Part shown: piece after piece, positions 35,100 through 44,773 of the stretch | Position numbering within the stretch: position 1 is the stretch's first letter | How the letters are laid out: each line of letters begins with the position of its first letter | Notes under the pieces: model-generated | Seen by the model: the letters and a program-made list of their open reading frames with translations, nothing else | What the model was told of the DNA's origin: nothing | The model's database searches: none | Origin: Bacteroidia bacterium | GTDB lineage: Bacteria > Bacteroidota > Bacteroidia > JADZBD01 | Length of the DNA: 64,000 nt | Reading direction: 5' to 3' | NCBI GenBank assembly: GCA_020054095.1 | Contig: JAGVMA010000052.1 | Location: forward strand, 203,609-267,608 | Program-made: the position numbers and the translations under genes

Positions 35100-36452
35100 A
35101 TGTTACAAGGCAAAAAAGTATCGTTTCACACACTGGGCTGTAAATTAAATTTTTCAGAAACATCAACCATCGCTCGCCTCTTTGCCGATAACGGTTACAC
35201 AAAAACCGAATTGGGCACCGCTACCGATGTGGTGGTGATTAACACCTGCTCCGTTACCGAAAATGCCGATAAAGAATGTAAACGAATAGTACGCTCGGCC
35301 TTAGATACATCGCCCGATGCACTGGTGGTAATAGTGGGCTGCTATGCACAACTAAAACCAACCGAAATTGCCAACATACCCGGTGTGGATTTGGTACTTG
35401 GCGCTGCCGAAAAATTTAAAATCATTAATTACATTAACGATGTAAAAAAACGCGAGCAAACCGAAATTCACTCCTGCGAAATTGATAGCGTTAATCATTT
35501 CATTGATTCGTATTCCGTTGCCGAGAGAACGCGCTCGTTTTTAAAAGTGCAAGATGGCTGCGATTACACATGCAGCTATTGCACCATACCATTAGCGCGC
35601 GGTGCAAGCCGCAGCGATAGTATTACCAATGTGCTTAACAATGCACGCAAAATTGCAGCACACGGTGTAAAAGAAATAGTGCTCACAGGAGTTAACATTG
35701 GCGATTTTGGAAAACAGCCGGGCAGTAAAAATTACGAGCACAATTTTTTAGAACTAATTTCCGCGCTCGATGAAGTGGAAGGAATTGAACGCTTTCGCAT
35801 ATCATCCATCGAACCCAATTTATTGAGCGATGAAATTATTGAACATGTAGCGCAATCGAAAAAATTTGTGCCACACTTTCACATTCCATTGCAATCGGGC
35901 TCCGATAAAATTTTAAGATTAATGCGCAGGCGCTACCGCAGTAATTTATATGCCGGGCGTGTGCAAAAAATAAAACAGCTTATGCCGCATTGCTGCATTG
36001 GCGCAGATGTTATTGTGGGTTTCCCCACCGAAACAGAAGAAGATTTTAAACATAGCTTTGATTTTATTCACTCGCTCGATGTTTCTTACTTGCACGTATT
36101 CACCTATTCTGAGCGAGCTAACACTGATGCCATTGAACTTAAAAACACAGTGCCAGTTAATATCCGCAAGCAGCGCAATAAAATGCTGCGAAATTTATCC
36201 GTAAAAAAACTAAGGCAATTTTACACACATCACACAGGCAAAACGCACACCGTTTTATTTGAAGCTGAAAACAACAATGGTTTTATTTTCGGTTTCACCG
36301 ATAATTATATAAAAGTGAAAACAGTTTACGATAACAATTTAGTAAACCAATTATGCCAAGTAGAAATTACCGCAATAGATGCCGATGGAATTGCATTAAT
36401 AAATTCATGTAAAAAAAAGTATGAAGTAGAACGTATTATGTATCATGCGTAA
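35100..36452 (+). CDS. mtaB: tRNA t6A37 methylthiotransferase MtaB
   Basis: A radical-SAM enzyme that methylthiolates t6A37 in tRNA. 450 residues: N-terminal UPF0004 domain with three iron-sulfur ligands (Cys14 in TLGCKLNFSE, Cys50 in INTCSVTENA, Cys81 in VGCYAQLKP). The radical SAM core has CDYTCSYCTIP (Cys154, Cys158, Cys161), PLQSGSDKILRLMRRRY and DVIVGFPTETEEDF. A C-terminal TRAM-like RNA-binding domain is present (about 375-445). The GCKLNFSET start and length fit MtaB rather than MiaB or RimO. Confidence 0.93.
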   Translation: MLQGKKVSFHTLGCKLNFSETSTIARLFADNGYTKTELGTATDVVVINTCSVTENADKECKRIVRSALDTSPDALVVIVGCYAQLKPTEIANIPGVDLVLGAAEKFKIINYINDVKKREQTEIHSCEIDSVNHFIDSYSVAERTRSFLKVQDGCDYTCSYCTIPLARGASRSDSITNVLNNARKIAAHGVKEIVLTGVNIGDFGKQPGSKNYEHNFLELISALDEVEGIERFRISSIEPNLLSDEIIEHVAQSKKFVPHFHIPLQSGSDKILRLMRRRYRSNLYAGRVQKIKQLMPHCCIGADVIVGFPTETEEDFKHSFDFIHSLDVSYLHVFTYSERANTDAIELKNTVPVNIRKQRNKMLRNLSVKKLRQFYTHHTGKTHTVLFEAENNNGFIFGFTDNYIKVKTVYDNNLVNQLCQVEITAIDADGIALINSCKKKYEVERIMYHA

Positions 36453-36491
36453 ATGCTAAATTTTAAGTTTTAACACAAATGCTTCTGCCAA

Positions 36492-36527
36492 ATTGTAAAT
36501 TGTAAACCAAAAATTGTAAATTCTAAA
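36492..36527 (+). repeat. Heptanucleotide repeat before the lgt-family start codon
   Basis: Read in 7-bp steps from 36492: ATTGTAA, ATTGTAA, ACCAAAA, ATTGTAA, ATTCTAA, then A and the ATG at 36528. The ATTGTA word is shared with the 21-bp array at 5164-5419 (21 is three times seven). It lies entirely in the leader. Confidence 0.6.
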
Positions 36528-37685
36528 ATGTATCCAAACCTATATTACCTTTTTGAAGATTTATTTGGCATTGAAATTCACTTTTTAAAAATATTTCAAA
36601 CTTTTGGTTTTATGGTAGCACTATCGTTTTTATTGGCTGCCTATTATTTTACCAAAGAATTAGCACGCAAACAAGCCGAAGGATTATTACAAGCATCTAC
36701 TAAAAAAACATTAATAGGCGCACCTGCATCAGTTACCGAATTAATCACATCAGCCATTTTAGGTTTTATTATATTTTACAAATTGGTTTTTGTAGTGTTT
36801 AATTTTTCAGCATTTACTCAAGACACACAAGGATTTTTATTATCCACACATGGAAATTTAACAGGCGGCATAATTGGCGCAGTATTAATGGCTTATTTAA
36901 AATATCGCGAAAAAGAAAAAATAAAATTACCAGCCCCCGAGTGGCGCGAAGAAACCGTGAACGCAGCCGACCACGTGGGCAACATGACAATAATTGCAGC
37001 CATTGCCGGATTATCGGGCGCCAAGCTCTTCGATATATTTGAAAGCATTGATAGTTTTTTAGCTGATCCATGGGGAACCATTTTTTCGTTTAGCGGATTA
37101 ACCATGTATGGCGGCTTAATAGTGGGCTCAGCAGCAGTATTAATTTATGCCCGAAAAAATAAATTAATCTTAACACCTGTAATTGATGCCTGTGCACCGG
37201 GCCTTATGCTTGCTTACGGAGTAGGCCGCGTGGGCTGCCACCTTTCGGGCGATGGCGACTGGGGAATAGCAAACACAGCACCTAACACAAGTTTTTTACC
37301 CGATTGGATGTGGGCATACAATTATCCGCACAATGTAATACATGCCGGTGAACTTATACCCGGCTGCACCGATAAGTATTGCACCCAACTTGTACCGCCC
37401 GTTTACCCCACTCCACTTTACGAAGCAATTATTTGCATCACACTCTTTTTTGTTTTGTGGACCTTGCGCCACCGTATAAAAACAGCAGGTGTTTTATTTT
37501 GCACCTATTTAATTTTTAATGGCATCGAGCGATTTTTTATCGAGAAAATAAGAGTAAACAACACTTACACAATTGCCGGCTTTGCCATTACCCAAGCCGA
37601 AATAATTGCAACCATTTTATTCTTGCTCGGCATTGCAGGTGTATTTTATTTTAGGAAGAAGGGAAAAGATAAATTCCACCTCTGA
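36528..37685 (+). CDS. lgt: Prolipoprotein diacylglyceryl transferase family protein
   Basis: Lgt moves diacylglycerol from phosphatidylglycerol to the lipobox cysteine of prelipoproteins in the inner membrane. 385 residues with about seven membrane spans, longer than the usual 260-300; the extra length is mostly an inserted stretch after the second span (KYREKEKIKLPAPEWREE). The signature here is GVGRVGCHLSGDGDWG. In E. coli Lgt it is GRIGNFINGE, so the Arg is kept while the Asn is Cys and the Glu is Asp. This variant may be a Bacteroidota form, or a divergent paralogue. YPTPLYEAIIC near the end is family-like. Confidence 0.8.
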   Translation: MYPNLYYLFEDLFGIEIHFLKIFQTFGFMVALSFLLAAYYFTKELARKQAEGLLQASTKKTLIGAPASVTELITSAILGFIIFYKLVFVVFNFSAFTQDTQGFLLSTHGNLTGGIIGAVLMAYLKYREKEKIKLPAPEWREETVNAADHVGNMTIIAAIAGLSGAKLFDIFESIDSFLADPWGTIFSFSGLTMYGGLIVGSAAVLIYARKNKLILTPVIDACAPGLMLAYGVGRVGCHLSGDGDWGIANTAPNTSFLPDWMWAYNYPHNVIHAGELIPGCTDKYCTQLVPPVYPTPLYEAIICITLFFVLWTLRHRIKTAGVLFCTYLIFNGIERFFIEKIRVNNTYTIAGFAITQAEIIATILFLLGIAGVFYFRKKGKDKFHL

Positions 37686-37724
37686 CTAAAAATCATTAAA
37701 TTCGTTACTGAAAAGAAAAAACGA

Positions 37725-38930
37725 ATGTTAAAAGCGCGTTATTTTTCCGGAATTTTATTTGCACTGCTGGCATTAAATGCTTTTGCCGATGAAGTGGAAA
37801 AACCCGGCACCGAGCCAAGCAAAGGCCATGAAACACGCACGCCATTCCTACCTGTTATTTCAGGTTTTGCTTCCGATTCATCGGCTGTTATGCCCGATAG
37901 TGTTTACAGTAATAAAACCATAAAAGGCAAAATTCCGGTAAAGAAAAAAGTATATCAATTTAAAATACAAGATGAAATAAATGTATCCACATTAAGGCAA
38001 ACCGAAGAAATGCTGGTGAATGCCGAAAACATGGATGTGGATTTTATTCTTATTCACCTAACTGCCGAAGGCGGAAATTATTCGGCTGCCAATAAAATTA
38101 AAAATACGCTTATCCACAGCAAAACACCTGTGCTTATGTATATTGATAACAAAGTAGAAACATCGGGCGCTATTGTTTCGCTTGGCGCAGATAGCATTAT
38201 AACTGCAAAAAATATACAGATAGGAAAAGTTACCGTTACTACTGATAAGGCGAGCAATAAAAATAAAAGCTACCAATACTATGTAAAAACATTATTGCGC
38301 AACACGGCTTCAAAAACCGAAATGCAAAATACATCGGTTACGCCTAATGGAAAACAAAGCACATCGGTATTTACCGACCCTTATGAGCAACAATACGCAA
38401 GCGCAGAGTTAAACACGGCATTAAAAGATGCCGGATTAAACAACTACGATATTATAGAATATGAAACATCGCGCATTGGCGCATTTATGGATACTATTAT
38501 TTCAGAAAAAGGAGTTGCAACCATTGCATTTATTATTTCGGGGTTGCTTTTTTTATTTTTCAGAAGCAGAAAAAAAGGAATTGCACTTTGTTTAATCTTT
38601 ATTTTATCACTCGTGTATTTTGCATCGTGCTATTTCGAAAATAATTTATCATTTACGGCATTACTTGCTTTTTATGGCAGCTTGCTCACGCTGGTACTTA
38701 GCTTGGCAATAAAACTAAAAAACTTTTTACCCCAACTGATGAGTATCGTTTTAACAGGCGCACTACTCTTAAATTACAATTCATTGCTCTCGGCATTTCT
38801 CATAATTGTTTTTAGCGCTGCGGCATTAGTTGGCGCAATGGTTTTATATAGTAAACTAAGAAATAGAACTATTGTTAGTTTAATTTCAGTGAACAGGATT
38901 TTGAATGAAAGAAATTTGGGAGCTGATTAA
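37725..38930 (+). CDS. NfeD-like membrane protein with ClpP-class protease domain
   Basis: A 401-residue protein. A signal peptide (about 1-20) is followed by a ClpP/crotonase-like serine protease fold (about 65-265): VDFILIHLTAEGGNYSAAN, KTPVLMYIDNKVETSGAIV (candidate nucleophile Ser in ETSGA) and LGADSIITAKNIQIG. Three or four membrane spans follow (about 275-385), the classical order of NfeD (1510-N) proteins, which cleave membrane-associated substrates and pair with slipin/stomatin. No stomatin gene follows here. A near-consensus -7 box TAAATTCG sits at 37697-37704. Not every catalytic residue could be placed. Confidence 0.75.
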   Translation: MLKARYFSGILFALLALNAFADEVEKPGTEPSKGHETRTPFLPVISGFASDSSAVMPDSVYSNKTIKGKIPVKKKVYQFKIQDEINVSTLRQTEEMLVNAENMDVDFILIHLTAEGGNYSAANKIKNTLIHSKTPVLMYIDNKVETSGAIVSLGADSIITAKNIQIGKVTVTTDKASNKNKSYQYYVKTLLRNTASKTEMQNTSVTPNGKQSTSVFTDPYEQQYASAELNTALKDAGLNNYDIIEYETSRIGAFMDTIISEKGVATIAFIISGLLFLFFRSRKKGIALCLIFILSLVYFASCYFENNLSFTALLAFYGSLLTLVLSLAIKLKNFLPQLMSIVLTGALLLNYNSLLSAFLIIVFSAAALVGAMVLYSKLRNRTIVSLISVNRILNERNLGAD

Positions 38931-39018
38931 AAAAAACACTTCGTATTTCCCTGCTGACTATTGGGCATTTTTAATTTTTATTATTGTGTTTATTGTGCTT
39001 TGGATGGTGGTTAATTAA
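38905..39018 (+). CDS. Candidate 37-residue single-span membrane protein
   Basis: ATG at 38905 to TAA at 39016-39018 encodes [20 protein letters not shown] followed by one long hydrophobic helix ([16 protein letters not shown]). It overlaps the end of the NfeD-like gene by 26 bp in another frame and its stop overlaps the stop of the converging mutase gene. The amphipathic charged head with a clean membrane helix fits a small membrane protein; no homologue is known to me, and it may be chance. Confidence 0.4.
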   Translation: MKEIWELIKKNTSYFPADYWAFLIFIIVFIVLWMVVN

Positions 39019-40592
39019 CCACTATACTCACCAAACACACCACGCATTACATCGGCAATTTCGCCAAGAGTGGCATAATTTTCGGCAGCGTTTAAAATTA
39101 CGGGCATCACATTGGCATCGGCTTTTGCGGTTTGCTCCAGTTGGGTTAAAATAGTTTTCACTTTAGCATTATCGCGATCGGCTTTCAGTTGTTTTATTTT
39201 TTCAATTTGTTTTTCGCGAATGCTATCGTCAACAGTAAAAATATCCTGCAACGGTTTTTCTTCTACTTCAAATTTATTTACGCCCACTATAATTTTTTCG
39301 CAGCGCTGTATATCGTTTTGATATTTGTAAGCCGATGCAGCTATTTCTTTTTGTATAAATCCTTGCTCAATGGCAGCTACCGAACCGCCCATGGCATCAA
39401 TTTTACTTATTAAATCATAAGCAGCTGCTTCTATTTCATCGGTTAGCTGTTCCACAAAATAAGAACCCGCAAGCGGGTCAACTGTATCGGCTGCGCCACT
39501 TTCATACGCCAAAATTTGTTGTGTACGCAATGCAATGCGTGCTGCATCTTCGGTGGGTAATGCAATGGCTTCGTCAAAACCATTGGTGTGCAAACTTTGT
39601 GTGCCGCCCAGCACAGCGCTAAGCGCTTGAATGGTAACTCGTGTAATATTGTTTTGCGGTTGCTGTGCAGTTAATGTACTTCCGCCCGTTTGTGTATGAA
39701 ATCGCAGCATCATTGCTCGTTCGTCTTTTGCGCCAAGTTCTTTCATGATACTTGCCCACATTCTGCGTGCGGCTCTAAACTTTGCTACTTCTTCAAATAA
39801 ATTATTGTGTGCGTTAAAAAAAAACGAAAGGCGTTTGCCAAATACATCAATAGCTAATCCTTTTTCCTGTGCTGCTTTTACATACGCTTTTCCGTTAGCA
39901 AGTGTAAATGCTAATTCTTGCACAGCGCTTGAACCAGCTTCGCGTATATGATAACCTGAAATAGAAATGGTGTTCCATTTGGGTACTTCTTTACTACAAA
40001 ACTCAAAAATATCGGTGATGATGCGCATGCTTGGCTTAGGCGGATAAATGTAAGTTCCGCGCGCTGCATATTCTTTAAGCAAATCGTTTTGTATAGTACC
40101 TGATATTTTTTTTAAATCAGCGCCTTGCTTTTTTGCAAGTGCTATATACATTGATAGTAGAATAGATGCTGTGGAATTAATGGTCATAGATGTGGTAACA
40201 TCTTCCAGTTTAATTCCATCAAAAAGTATTTCAATATCGCGCAAGCTATCAATAGCAACACCCGATTTCCCTACTTCGCCTTCGGCAAAACTGTGGTCAG
40301 AATCGTAACCAATTTGCGTAGGCAAATCAAACGCAACGGATAAGCCCGTTGTTCCGTTCGCTAATAAATATTTATAACGCTTGTTAGATTCTTCGGCAGT
40401 AGAAAATCCTGCATACTGGCGCATGGTCCAAAATTTGCCGCGATACATACTCGGCTGCACACCACGCGTAAAAGGGAATTTACCCGGTTCGCCTAATTTT
40501 TCGGTGGCATATTTATACGAGCTGTAAACTCGCTTGATTTCAATTCCTGAGTCGGTTAAAAATTTTTCTTTACGTTCTTTTTCCTCCGCCAT
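39015..40592 (-). CDS. Methylmalonyl-CoA mutase, large (substrate-binding) subunit type
   Basis: Catalyses adenosylcobalamin-dependent rearrangement of (R)-methylmalonyl-CoA and succinyl-CoA, or of a related acyl-CoA. The 525-residue protein covers the TIM-barrel domain: [79 protein letters not shown] and [15 protein letters not shown]. There is no C-terminal B12-binding domain (no DxHxxG), so a separate small subunit must exist elsewhere. Which of the acyl-CoA mutase activities it has cannot be settled. It ends a minus-strand run with bioD and a small membrane-anchored gene. Confidence 0.93.
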   Translation of the reverse strand: MAEEKERKEKFLTDSGIEIKRVYSSYKYATEKLGEPGKFPFTRGVQPSMYRGKFWTMRQYAGFSTAEESNKRYKYLLANGTTGLSVAFDLPTQIGYDSDHSFAEGEVGKSGVAIDSLRDIEILFDGIKLEDVTTSMTINSTASILLSMYIALAKKQGADLKKISGTIQNDLLKEYAARGTYIYPPKPSMRIITDIFEFCSKEVPKWNTISISGYHIREAGSSAVQELAFTLANGKAYVKAAQEKGLAIDVFGKRLSFFFNAHNNLFEEVAKFRAARRMWASIMKELGAKDERAMMLRFHTQTGGSTLTAQQPQNNITRVTIQALSAVLGGTQSLHTNGFDEAIALPTEDAARIALRTQQILAYESGAADTVDPLAGSYFVEQLTDEIEAAAYDLISKIDAMGGSVAAIEQGFIQKEIAASAYKYQNDIQRCEKIIVGVNKFEVEEKPLQDIFTVDDSIREKQIEKIKQLKADRDNAKVKTILTQLEQTAKADANVMPVILNAAENYATLGEIADVMRGVFGEYSG

Positions 40593-40604
40593 AAATAAAT
40601 ACGA

Positions 40605-41126
40605 TTAAAAATCTTGCGATAATTCTTTTTTCAATGCCTCTATTGCAATTTGTGTGGGCAGCTTGGGTATTTGCGAAGCTATTTCAATCACTGCCTGCGA
40701 AAACTCTAAACCACCTATTGTATCGGGCACTTTGGTAGATGCTATGTTTATTATTTTAACCGTTTCTTCCTTTGCTGTTTTCACTAATTCCCAAGCTTGG
40801 TTGCTCATGTAAATTTGCTGGCTCATGTTATGCTCAAATTCGCTGCGGATAGATTTTATTAATTCGCCTTGCAACATTCTGCCCGTCATTCCGGCTTTGT
40901 AAGTACGCATCACCAAACTGTTAGGCGAAATACGATCTAAAAAAAGTGTAACACGCTCGTAGGCTTGCAAGCGCACAGGTGTAATTAATTCGCGGTTGCC
41001 TTTTTTCAATTCCATCATTCGCGATTTTGATTCATTATCAAAAAAACTTTTCACTAAAAAATAAGTACCGGCACACATGGTGGCAACCGGTAAAACAATA
41101 AGTACTATTTGTACTGCCCAATGCAT
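40605..41126 (-). CDS. Membrane-anchored protein of unknown function
   Basis: A 173-residue protein with one N-terminal membrane span (QIVLIVLPVATMCAGTYFLV), then a basic linker (FDNESKSRMMELKKGNRE), a helical middle (AYERVTLFLDRISPNSLVMR) and a helical C-terminal half (MSQQIYMSNQAWELVKTAKEE...). Conserved-looking genes of this kind accompany methylmalonyl-CoA mutase in other Bacteroidota (recollection, not checked). It sits 12 bp before the mutase gene and 24 bp after bioD, so probably in one transcript. Function unknown. Confidence 0.75.
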   Translation of the reverse strand: MHWAVQIVLIVLPVATMCAGTYFLVKSFFDNESKSRMMELKKGNRELITPVRLQAYERVTLFLDRISPNSLVMRTYKAGMTGRMLQGELIKSIRSEFEHNMSQQIYMSNQAWELVKTAKEETVKIINIASTKVPDTIGGLEFSQAVIEIASQIPKLPTQIAIEALKKELSQDF

Positions 41127-41150
41127 AGTGAGTGATTGTATTCGTTTAAA

Positions 41151-41768
41151 CTAAATATTTTTAAACTGTTCGGCATATTTCAGAACAGTAGCTTTATCTA
41201 TTGTGTTTTCTTTTCCTACTTTTCCAATACAGGGAGTACCGCTGTATTCTACAATAATATCGTGCGAGAGCTGGTGGGGAGGGCCGTTAAAAACAATGCC
41301 CGTTACTTTTACATTTTTCGCTTTCAGCATTTCGAGGGTGAGTAACGAGTGGTTAATACTGCCCATGTAATTTTGAATCACTACCACTACTTCGGCAGCT
41401 AATTTCTGAATTAAATCTATTATCAGTTCGCGTTTGTGGTTAAGCGGAACCATTAATCCTCCGGCACCTTCTATTATGATATTGGCATTTGAAGTTTGCG
41501 GAAGGTTGATGCCTGCCAAATTAATTTCTACGTTTTCCATTTCGGCAGCTGCGTGTGGCGACATGTAATGCTTTAAACAATATGATTCAGGATGCAAAAT
41601 AGTTTTGGTGTTAGAAATATACTTCGCAATTTTTTCTGAGTCGGTGCCGTAATAGGTGCCTGTTTGCACCGGTTTCCAATAATCTGCATGTAAAGCTTCG
41701 GCAAGTATTGCTGAAATAACTGTTTTGCCTACATCAGTTCCTACTCCGGTTACAAATATCTTTCTCAT
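41151..41768 (-). CDS. bioD: Dethiobiotin synthase
   Basis: Closes the ureido ring of biotin with ATP and CO2. 205 residues with P-loop VTGVGTDVGKTVISAIL (about 5-21), HPESYCLKHYMSPHAAAE (diaminopelargonate side), the IIEGAGGLMVPL motif and VVVVIQNYMGSINHSLLTLE. All blocks are present. The ATG at 41768 is used; the TTG two codons earlier is less likely. A perfect -7 box, TACTTTTG, lies at 41785-41792, 16 nt before the start, so it may also be transcribed apart from bioF, 48 bp upstream. Confidence 0.95.
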   Translation of the reverse strand: MRKIFVTGVGTDVGKTVISAILAEALHADYWKPVQTGTYYGTDSEKIAKYISNTKTILHPESYCLKHYMSPHAAAEMENVEINLAGINLPQTSNANIIIEGAGGLMVPLNHKRELIIDLIQKLAAEVVVVIQNYMGSINHSLLTLEMLKAKNVKVTGIVFNGPPHQLSHDIIVEYSGTPCIGKVGKENTIDKATVLKYAEQFKNI

Positions 41769-41784
41769 ACGCAATTGATTTAAT

Positions 41785-41792
41785 CAAAAGTA
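41785..41792 (-). promoter_or_regulatory. Internal -7 box before bioD
   Basis: Perfect TACTTTTG on the minus strand, 16 nt before the bioD ATG, in the 48-bp gap after bioF. Confidence 0.5.
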
Positions 41793-41816
41793 AATTATTT
41801 TTTGGTAATTTCTGTT

Positions 41817-42977
41817 TCAGGCAGTCATATTTTTCACTGTATCGGCAAGCAATTTTATTTCGTGTGCGGTGTTAAACGCATGCAGGCAAATACGCACTCG
41901 CTCCTTATCTTGTGGCACAGTGGGTGATTTTATTGCTTTGGCATTAATGCCGCTGCTTTTAAGTTTTTCGGCAACCATATCCACTGTTTTTTTTTCATCG
42001 GCAGTAATGTATTGTATTGCCGATTTATTTTTCGAACAATTTTTTAAATCGGTACACAAGTGCAAATACTCATTGATATTATTTTGCAATGCTGCACGGT
42101 TTTCGGTAGCCGATGGCAACAGTTGGTATGCCGCTTTTATAAAAGCAAGTGAATGTTGCGGTAGCGCAGTGGTGTAAATAAACGAGCGCGAATAATTAAC
42201 CAAATAATTTATAAGCGATTGCGAACCTACCACCGCAGCCCCGTGCGCGCCCATTGCTTTTCCAAAAGTGTGTACTCGAGAAAAAACAGAATTTGTAATT
42301 CCAAAATCTTGCACCACACCTGCTCCGTTATTGCCACTTAGGCCTGTTGTGTGTGCTTCATCCACAATTAATTTGGCATTGTATTTTTCGCAAAGCACTG
42401 CCATTTCTTTTAGCGGTGCATATTCGCCATCCATAGAATAAAGCGATTCGGCAACTACATATACTTCGCCTGAGGCTGCCGAAACTAATTGCGAGAGGTC
42501 TTCCAAATCATTGTGTTTAAACTTTACAGTTTTTGCCAAGCTTAAGCGGATGCCATCAATAACCGATGCGTGCGAAAGTTCATCGTAAATAATTGTATCG
42601 TGGCGCGATGCAATGCACGATAGTAAACCAATATTTGCATCGTAACCCGAATTAAAAATTAAAGCAGCTTCTGTTTCGTGAAACTGTGCAATTTCTTTTT
42701 CCAAATCAATACAAAATTGGCTATTGCCGGATATTAATCGCGAGCCGGTAGAACCCGATTGGCGGGTAAAATATTTTTGGGCTGTGGCACTTAATTTTTC
42801 GCTGCGAGCAAAACCCAAATAATCGTTCGAAAAAAAATCTATTTTATCGGGTGGTGCTATTGCGAGCGTGCGTAGCGTGTTAGTTGCAGCGCGGTTTTGT
42901 AATGCTTGTAAATGAGGATTGCCCTCAGCGGGTTTTTTACTGGGCATGGTCAGTTGCTCTTTATTCTTTTGAAACAT
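41817..42977 (-). CDS. bioF: 8-amino-7-oxononanoate synthase
   Basis: Condenses pimeloyl-ACP/CoA with alanine, a PLP enzyme of biotin synthesis. 386 residues with IDFFSNDYLGFARSEKL near the N-terminus, GSTGSRLISGNSQFCIDLE, HETEAALIFNSGYDANIGLL, the DEAHTTGLSGNNGAG block and the PLP lysine in VHTFGKAMGAHGAAVVG. The start chosen is the ATG at 42977, which overlaps the upstream gene by 17 bp; the ATG at 42947 (MPSKKPAEGN) would avoid the overlap and is equally possible. Related alpha-oxoamine synthases such as Kbl cannot be excluded, but the biotin neighbours support BioF. Confidence 0.92.
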   Translation of the reverse strand: MFQKNKEQLTMPSKKPAEGNPHLQALQNRAATNTLRTLAIAPPDKIDFFSNDYLGFARSEKLSATAQKYFTRQSGSTGSRLISGNSQFCIDLEKEIAQFHETEAALIFNSGYDANIGLLSCIASRHDTIIYDELSHASVIDGIRLSLAKTVKFKHNDLEDLSQLVSAASGEVYVVAESLYSMDGEYAPLKEMAVLCEKYNAKLIVDEAHTTGLSGNNGAGVVQDFGITNSVFSRVHTFGKAMGAHGAAVVGSQSLINYLVNYSRSFIYTTALPQHSLAFIKAAYQLLPSATENRAALQNNINEYLHLCTDLKNCSKNKSAIQYITADEKKTVDMVAEKLKSSGINAKAIKSPTVPQDKERVRICLHAFNTAHEIKLLADTVKNMTA

Positions 42978-43707
42978 CAATGCGGATGCCCGCCATGCAA
43001 CTGTAACTAAAAATTTTGTGAACTATATTTTTGGGTTGCTCGTCTTTGTTATTGTTATAAAATTTATACTCCACATTAGGAAAAATAAATACATAACAAT
43101 GCGGATACAGTTTAATATCGGCCACTATACCGGTTGCCATCCAAAAAGTTTTGGCAAGTGCCTCTTCGCCAAAAAGCGAAAACCTATCTACATACGAATA
43201 GCCGAAATAACCCAAATGTGTTTTAGAACTAAAGCTGTAAGATTTATCGCTTTCGTATTTAAATGGAATTTCTGCCGAAACAAAAAATTTATCCCAGCGA
43301 AAACTTTCGTCATATAGAATAATATTGGTGGCAAATGGTGTTGTTATTTCGAGCTTATCTAAAAAATAATAATCGAACTGAATACCTATACCTAAGCGTA
43401 TTTTTCCGAAAGGTGCGCTGGCATCTAAGCTAAAACTGTTTAGATCGTTTTGGGCTTTGAAATCTAAATCGCCCGATTTAATTACAGAGCCAAATTTGTC
43501 GAATATTTCGGCCTGGCCTAGTTGCGATTTCCAATGTGCTTGGCCTAAGCCGTAACTTAATGCAACAAAATATTTTGCTTCTTTGCGGCTTTTGCGGAAA
43601 AAGAAACCGCCCAGCGTTTTGCCACTGCCCACTCTGTTTTTCCGCTGCGCTTGGGCAGGTATTGCAAACGAAATCAATAAAACAAAAAATACTAATCGTT
43701 TAATCAT
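42961..43707 (-). CDS. Outer-membrane beta-barrel protein within the biotin gene group
   Basis: A 248-residue protein with signal peptide ([21 protein letters not shown]), then a basic stretch ([19 protein letters not shown]) and a body of alternating strands ([77 protein letters not shown]). The likely barrel is of the porin/PorT-like size class. It overlaps bioB by 8 bp and bioF by 17 bp, so it must be cotranscribed with them. Whether it has any link to biotin is unknown; it may be a substrate channel or simply a neighbour. Confidence 0.8.
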   Translation of the reverse strand: MIKRLVFFVLLISFAIPAQAQRKNRVGSGKTLGGFFFRKSRKEAKYFVALSYGLGQAHWKSQLGQAEIFDKFGSVIKSGDLDFKAQNDLNSFSLDASAPFGKIRLGIGIQFDYYFLDKLEITTPFATNIILYDESFRWDKFFVSAEIPFKYESDKSYSFSSKTHLGYFGYSYVDRFSLFGEEALAKTFWMATGIVADIKLYPHCYVFIFPNVEYKFYNNNKDEQPKNIVHKIFSYSCMAGIRIDVSKE

Positions 43708-44695
43708 TTAAAACTGCTTTTTCTTTTTGTTTATGATGCTGAAATGCTTCCATAGGTTGCAAGCCCAAAATCTTAAACATTTCCATGTCCTCATTAAAAT
43801 CGGGGTTAGGAGTGGTTAAAAGTTTATCGCCTGCAAATATTGAATTAGCACCTGCCATAAAACAGAGTGCCTGGCCTTCCATGCTCATTTGTGTGCGACC
43901 TGCCGATAGGCGCACTTGCGTATCGGGGATAACGATGCGCGCGGTGGCTATCATGCGCACCATTTCCCATATTGATGCCGTTTGCTGATTTTCGAGCGGA
44001 GTACCTTCAACCGGAACAAGTGCGTTAATTGGGAGCGATTCGGGGTGTGGTGTTAAATTAGCAAGCACTTGCAGCATTGCCACACGGTCGGCTGCTTTTT
44101 CGCCCATGCCTATAATGCCGCCTGAACAAACAGTGATTTTTGTTTTACGAATATTTTTTATTGTGTTTAATCTGTCATCGTAATTTCGGGTGCTTATAAT
44201 ATTGCTGTAATTTTCTTCGGATGTATCCACATTGTGGTTATAGGCGTAAAGCCCTGCCGCTTCAAGCTTTTTCGCCTGTTCTTCGGTAACCATGCCAAGT
44301 GTGCAGCATACTTCCATGTTAAGTTGGTTAATGCCTTTCACCATTTCGAGCACGCGGTCAAAATCTTTATTATCGCGTACTTCGCGCCAAGCAGCGCCTA
44401 AGCACATGCGCGATGCACCATTGGCTTTAGCATTTTGTGCCGATTGCAGCACCTCGCCCACTTCCATTAATTTGTGCACTTTTACATTGGTGTGGTAACG
44501 CGCTGCCTGCGGGCAATATGAACAATCCTCAGGGCAGCCGCCTGTTTTAACCGATAATAACGAACTCACCTGAACCCGATTAGCCGCATGATACTTGCGA
44601 TGCACCGATGCTGCTTTGTAAATAAGCTCCAGCAATGGAGTGTTAAAAATGGTGTTTATCTCTTCGTAAGTCCAGTTGTATTTTATTTCGGCCAT
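43700..44695 (-). CDS. bioB: Biotin synthase
   Basis: A radical SAM enzyme inserting sulfur into dethiobiotin. 331 residues with [16 protein letters not shown] (Cys54, Cys58, Cys61), the [12 protein letters not shown] block (substrate/second cluster region), [31 protein letters not shown], the [12 protein letters not shown] motif and [20 protein letters not shown], and a C-terminal [18 protein letters not shown]. All family blocks are intact. It heads a minus-strand group with a barrel gene, bioF, bioD and further genes. bioA and bioC were not seen in the window. Confidence 0.97.
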   Translation of the reverse strand: MAEIKYNWTYEEINTIFNTPLLELIYKAASVHRKYHAANRVQVSSLLSVKTGGCPEDCSYCPQAARYHTNVKVHKLMEVGEVLQSAQNAKANGASRMCLGAAWREVRDNKDFDRVLEMVKGINQLNMEVCCTLGMVTEEQAKKLEAAGLYAYNHNVDTSEENYSNIISTRNYDDRLNTIKNIRKTKITVCSGGIIGMGEKAADRVAMLQVLANLTPHPESLPINALVPVEGTPLENQQTASIWEMVRMIATARIVIPDTQVRLSAGRTQMSMEGQALCFMAGANSIFAGDKLLTTPNPDFNEDMEMFKILGLQPMEAFQHHKQKEKAVLND

Positions 44696-44773
44696 AAAAT
44701 GCTATTAATTGATGGCTAAAAGTAAACATTTTGGTTGATTTTGGAAATAGAGTTTATGGTAAATAAAGTAAAA

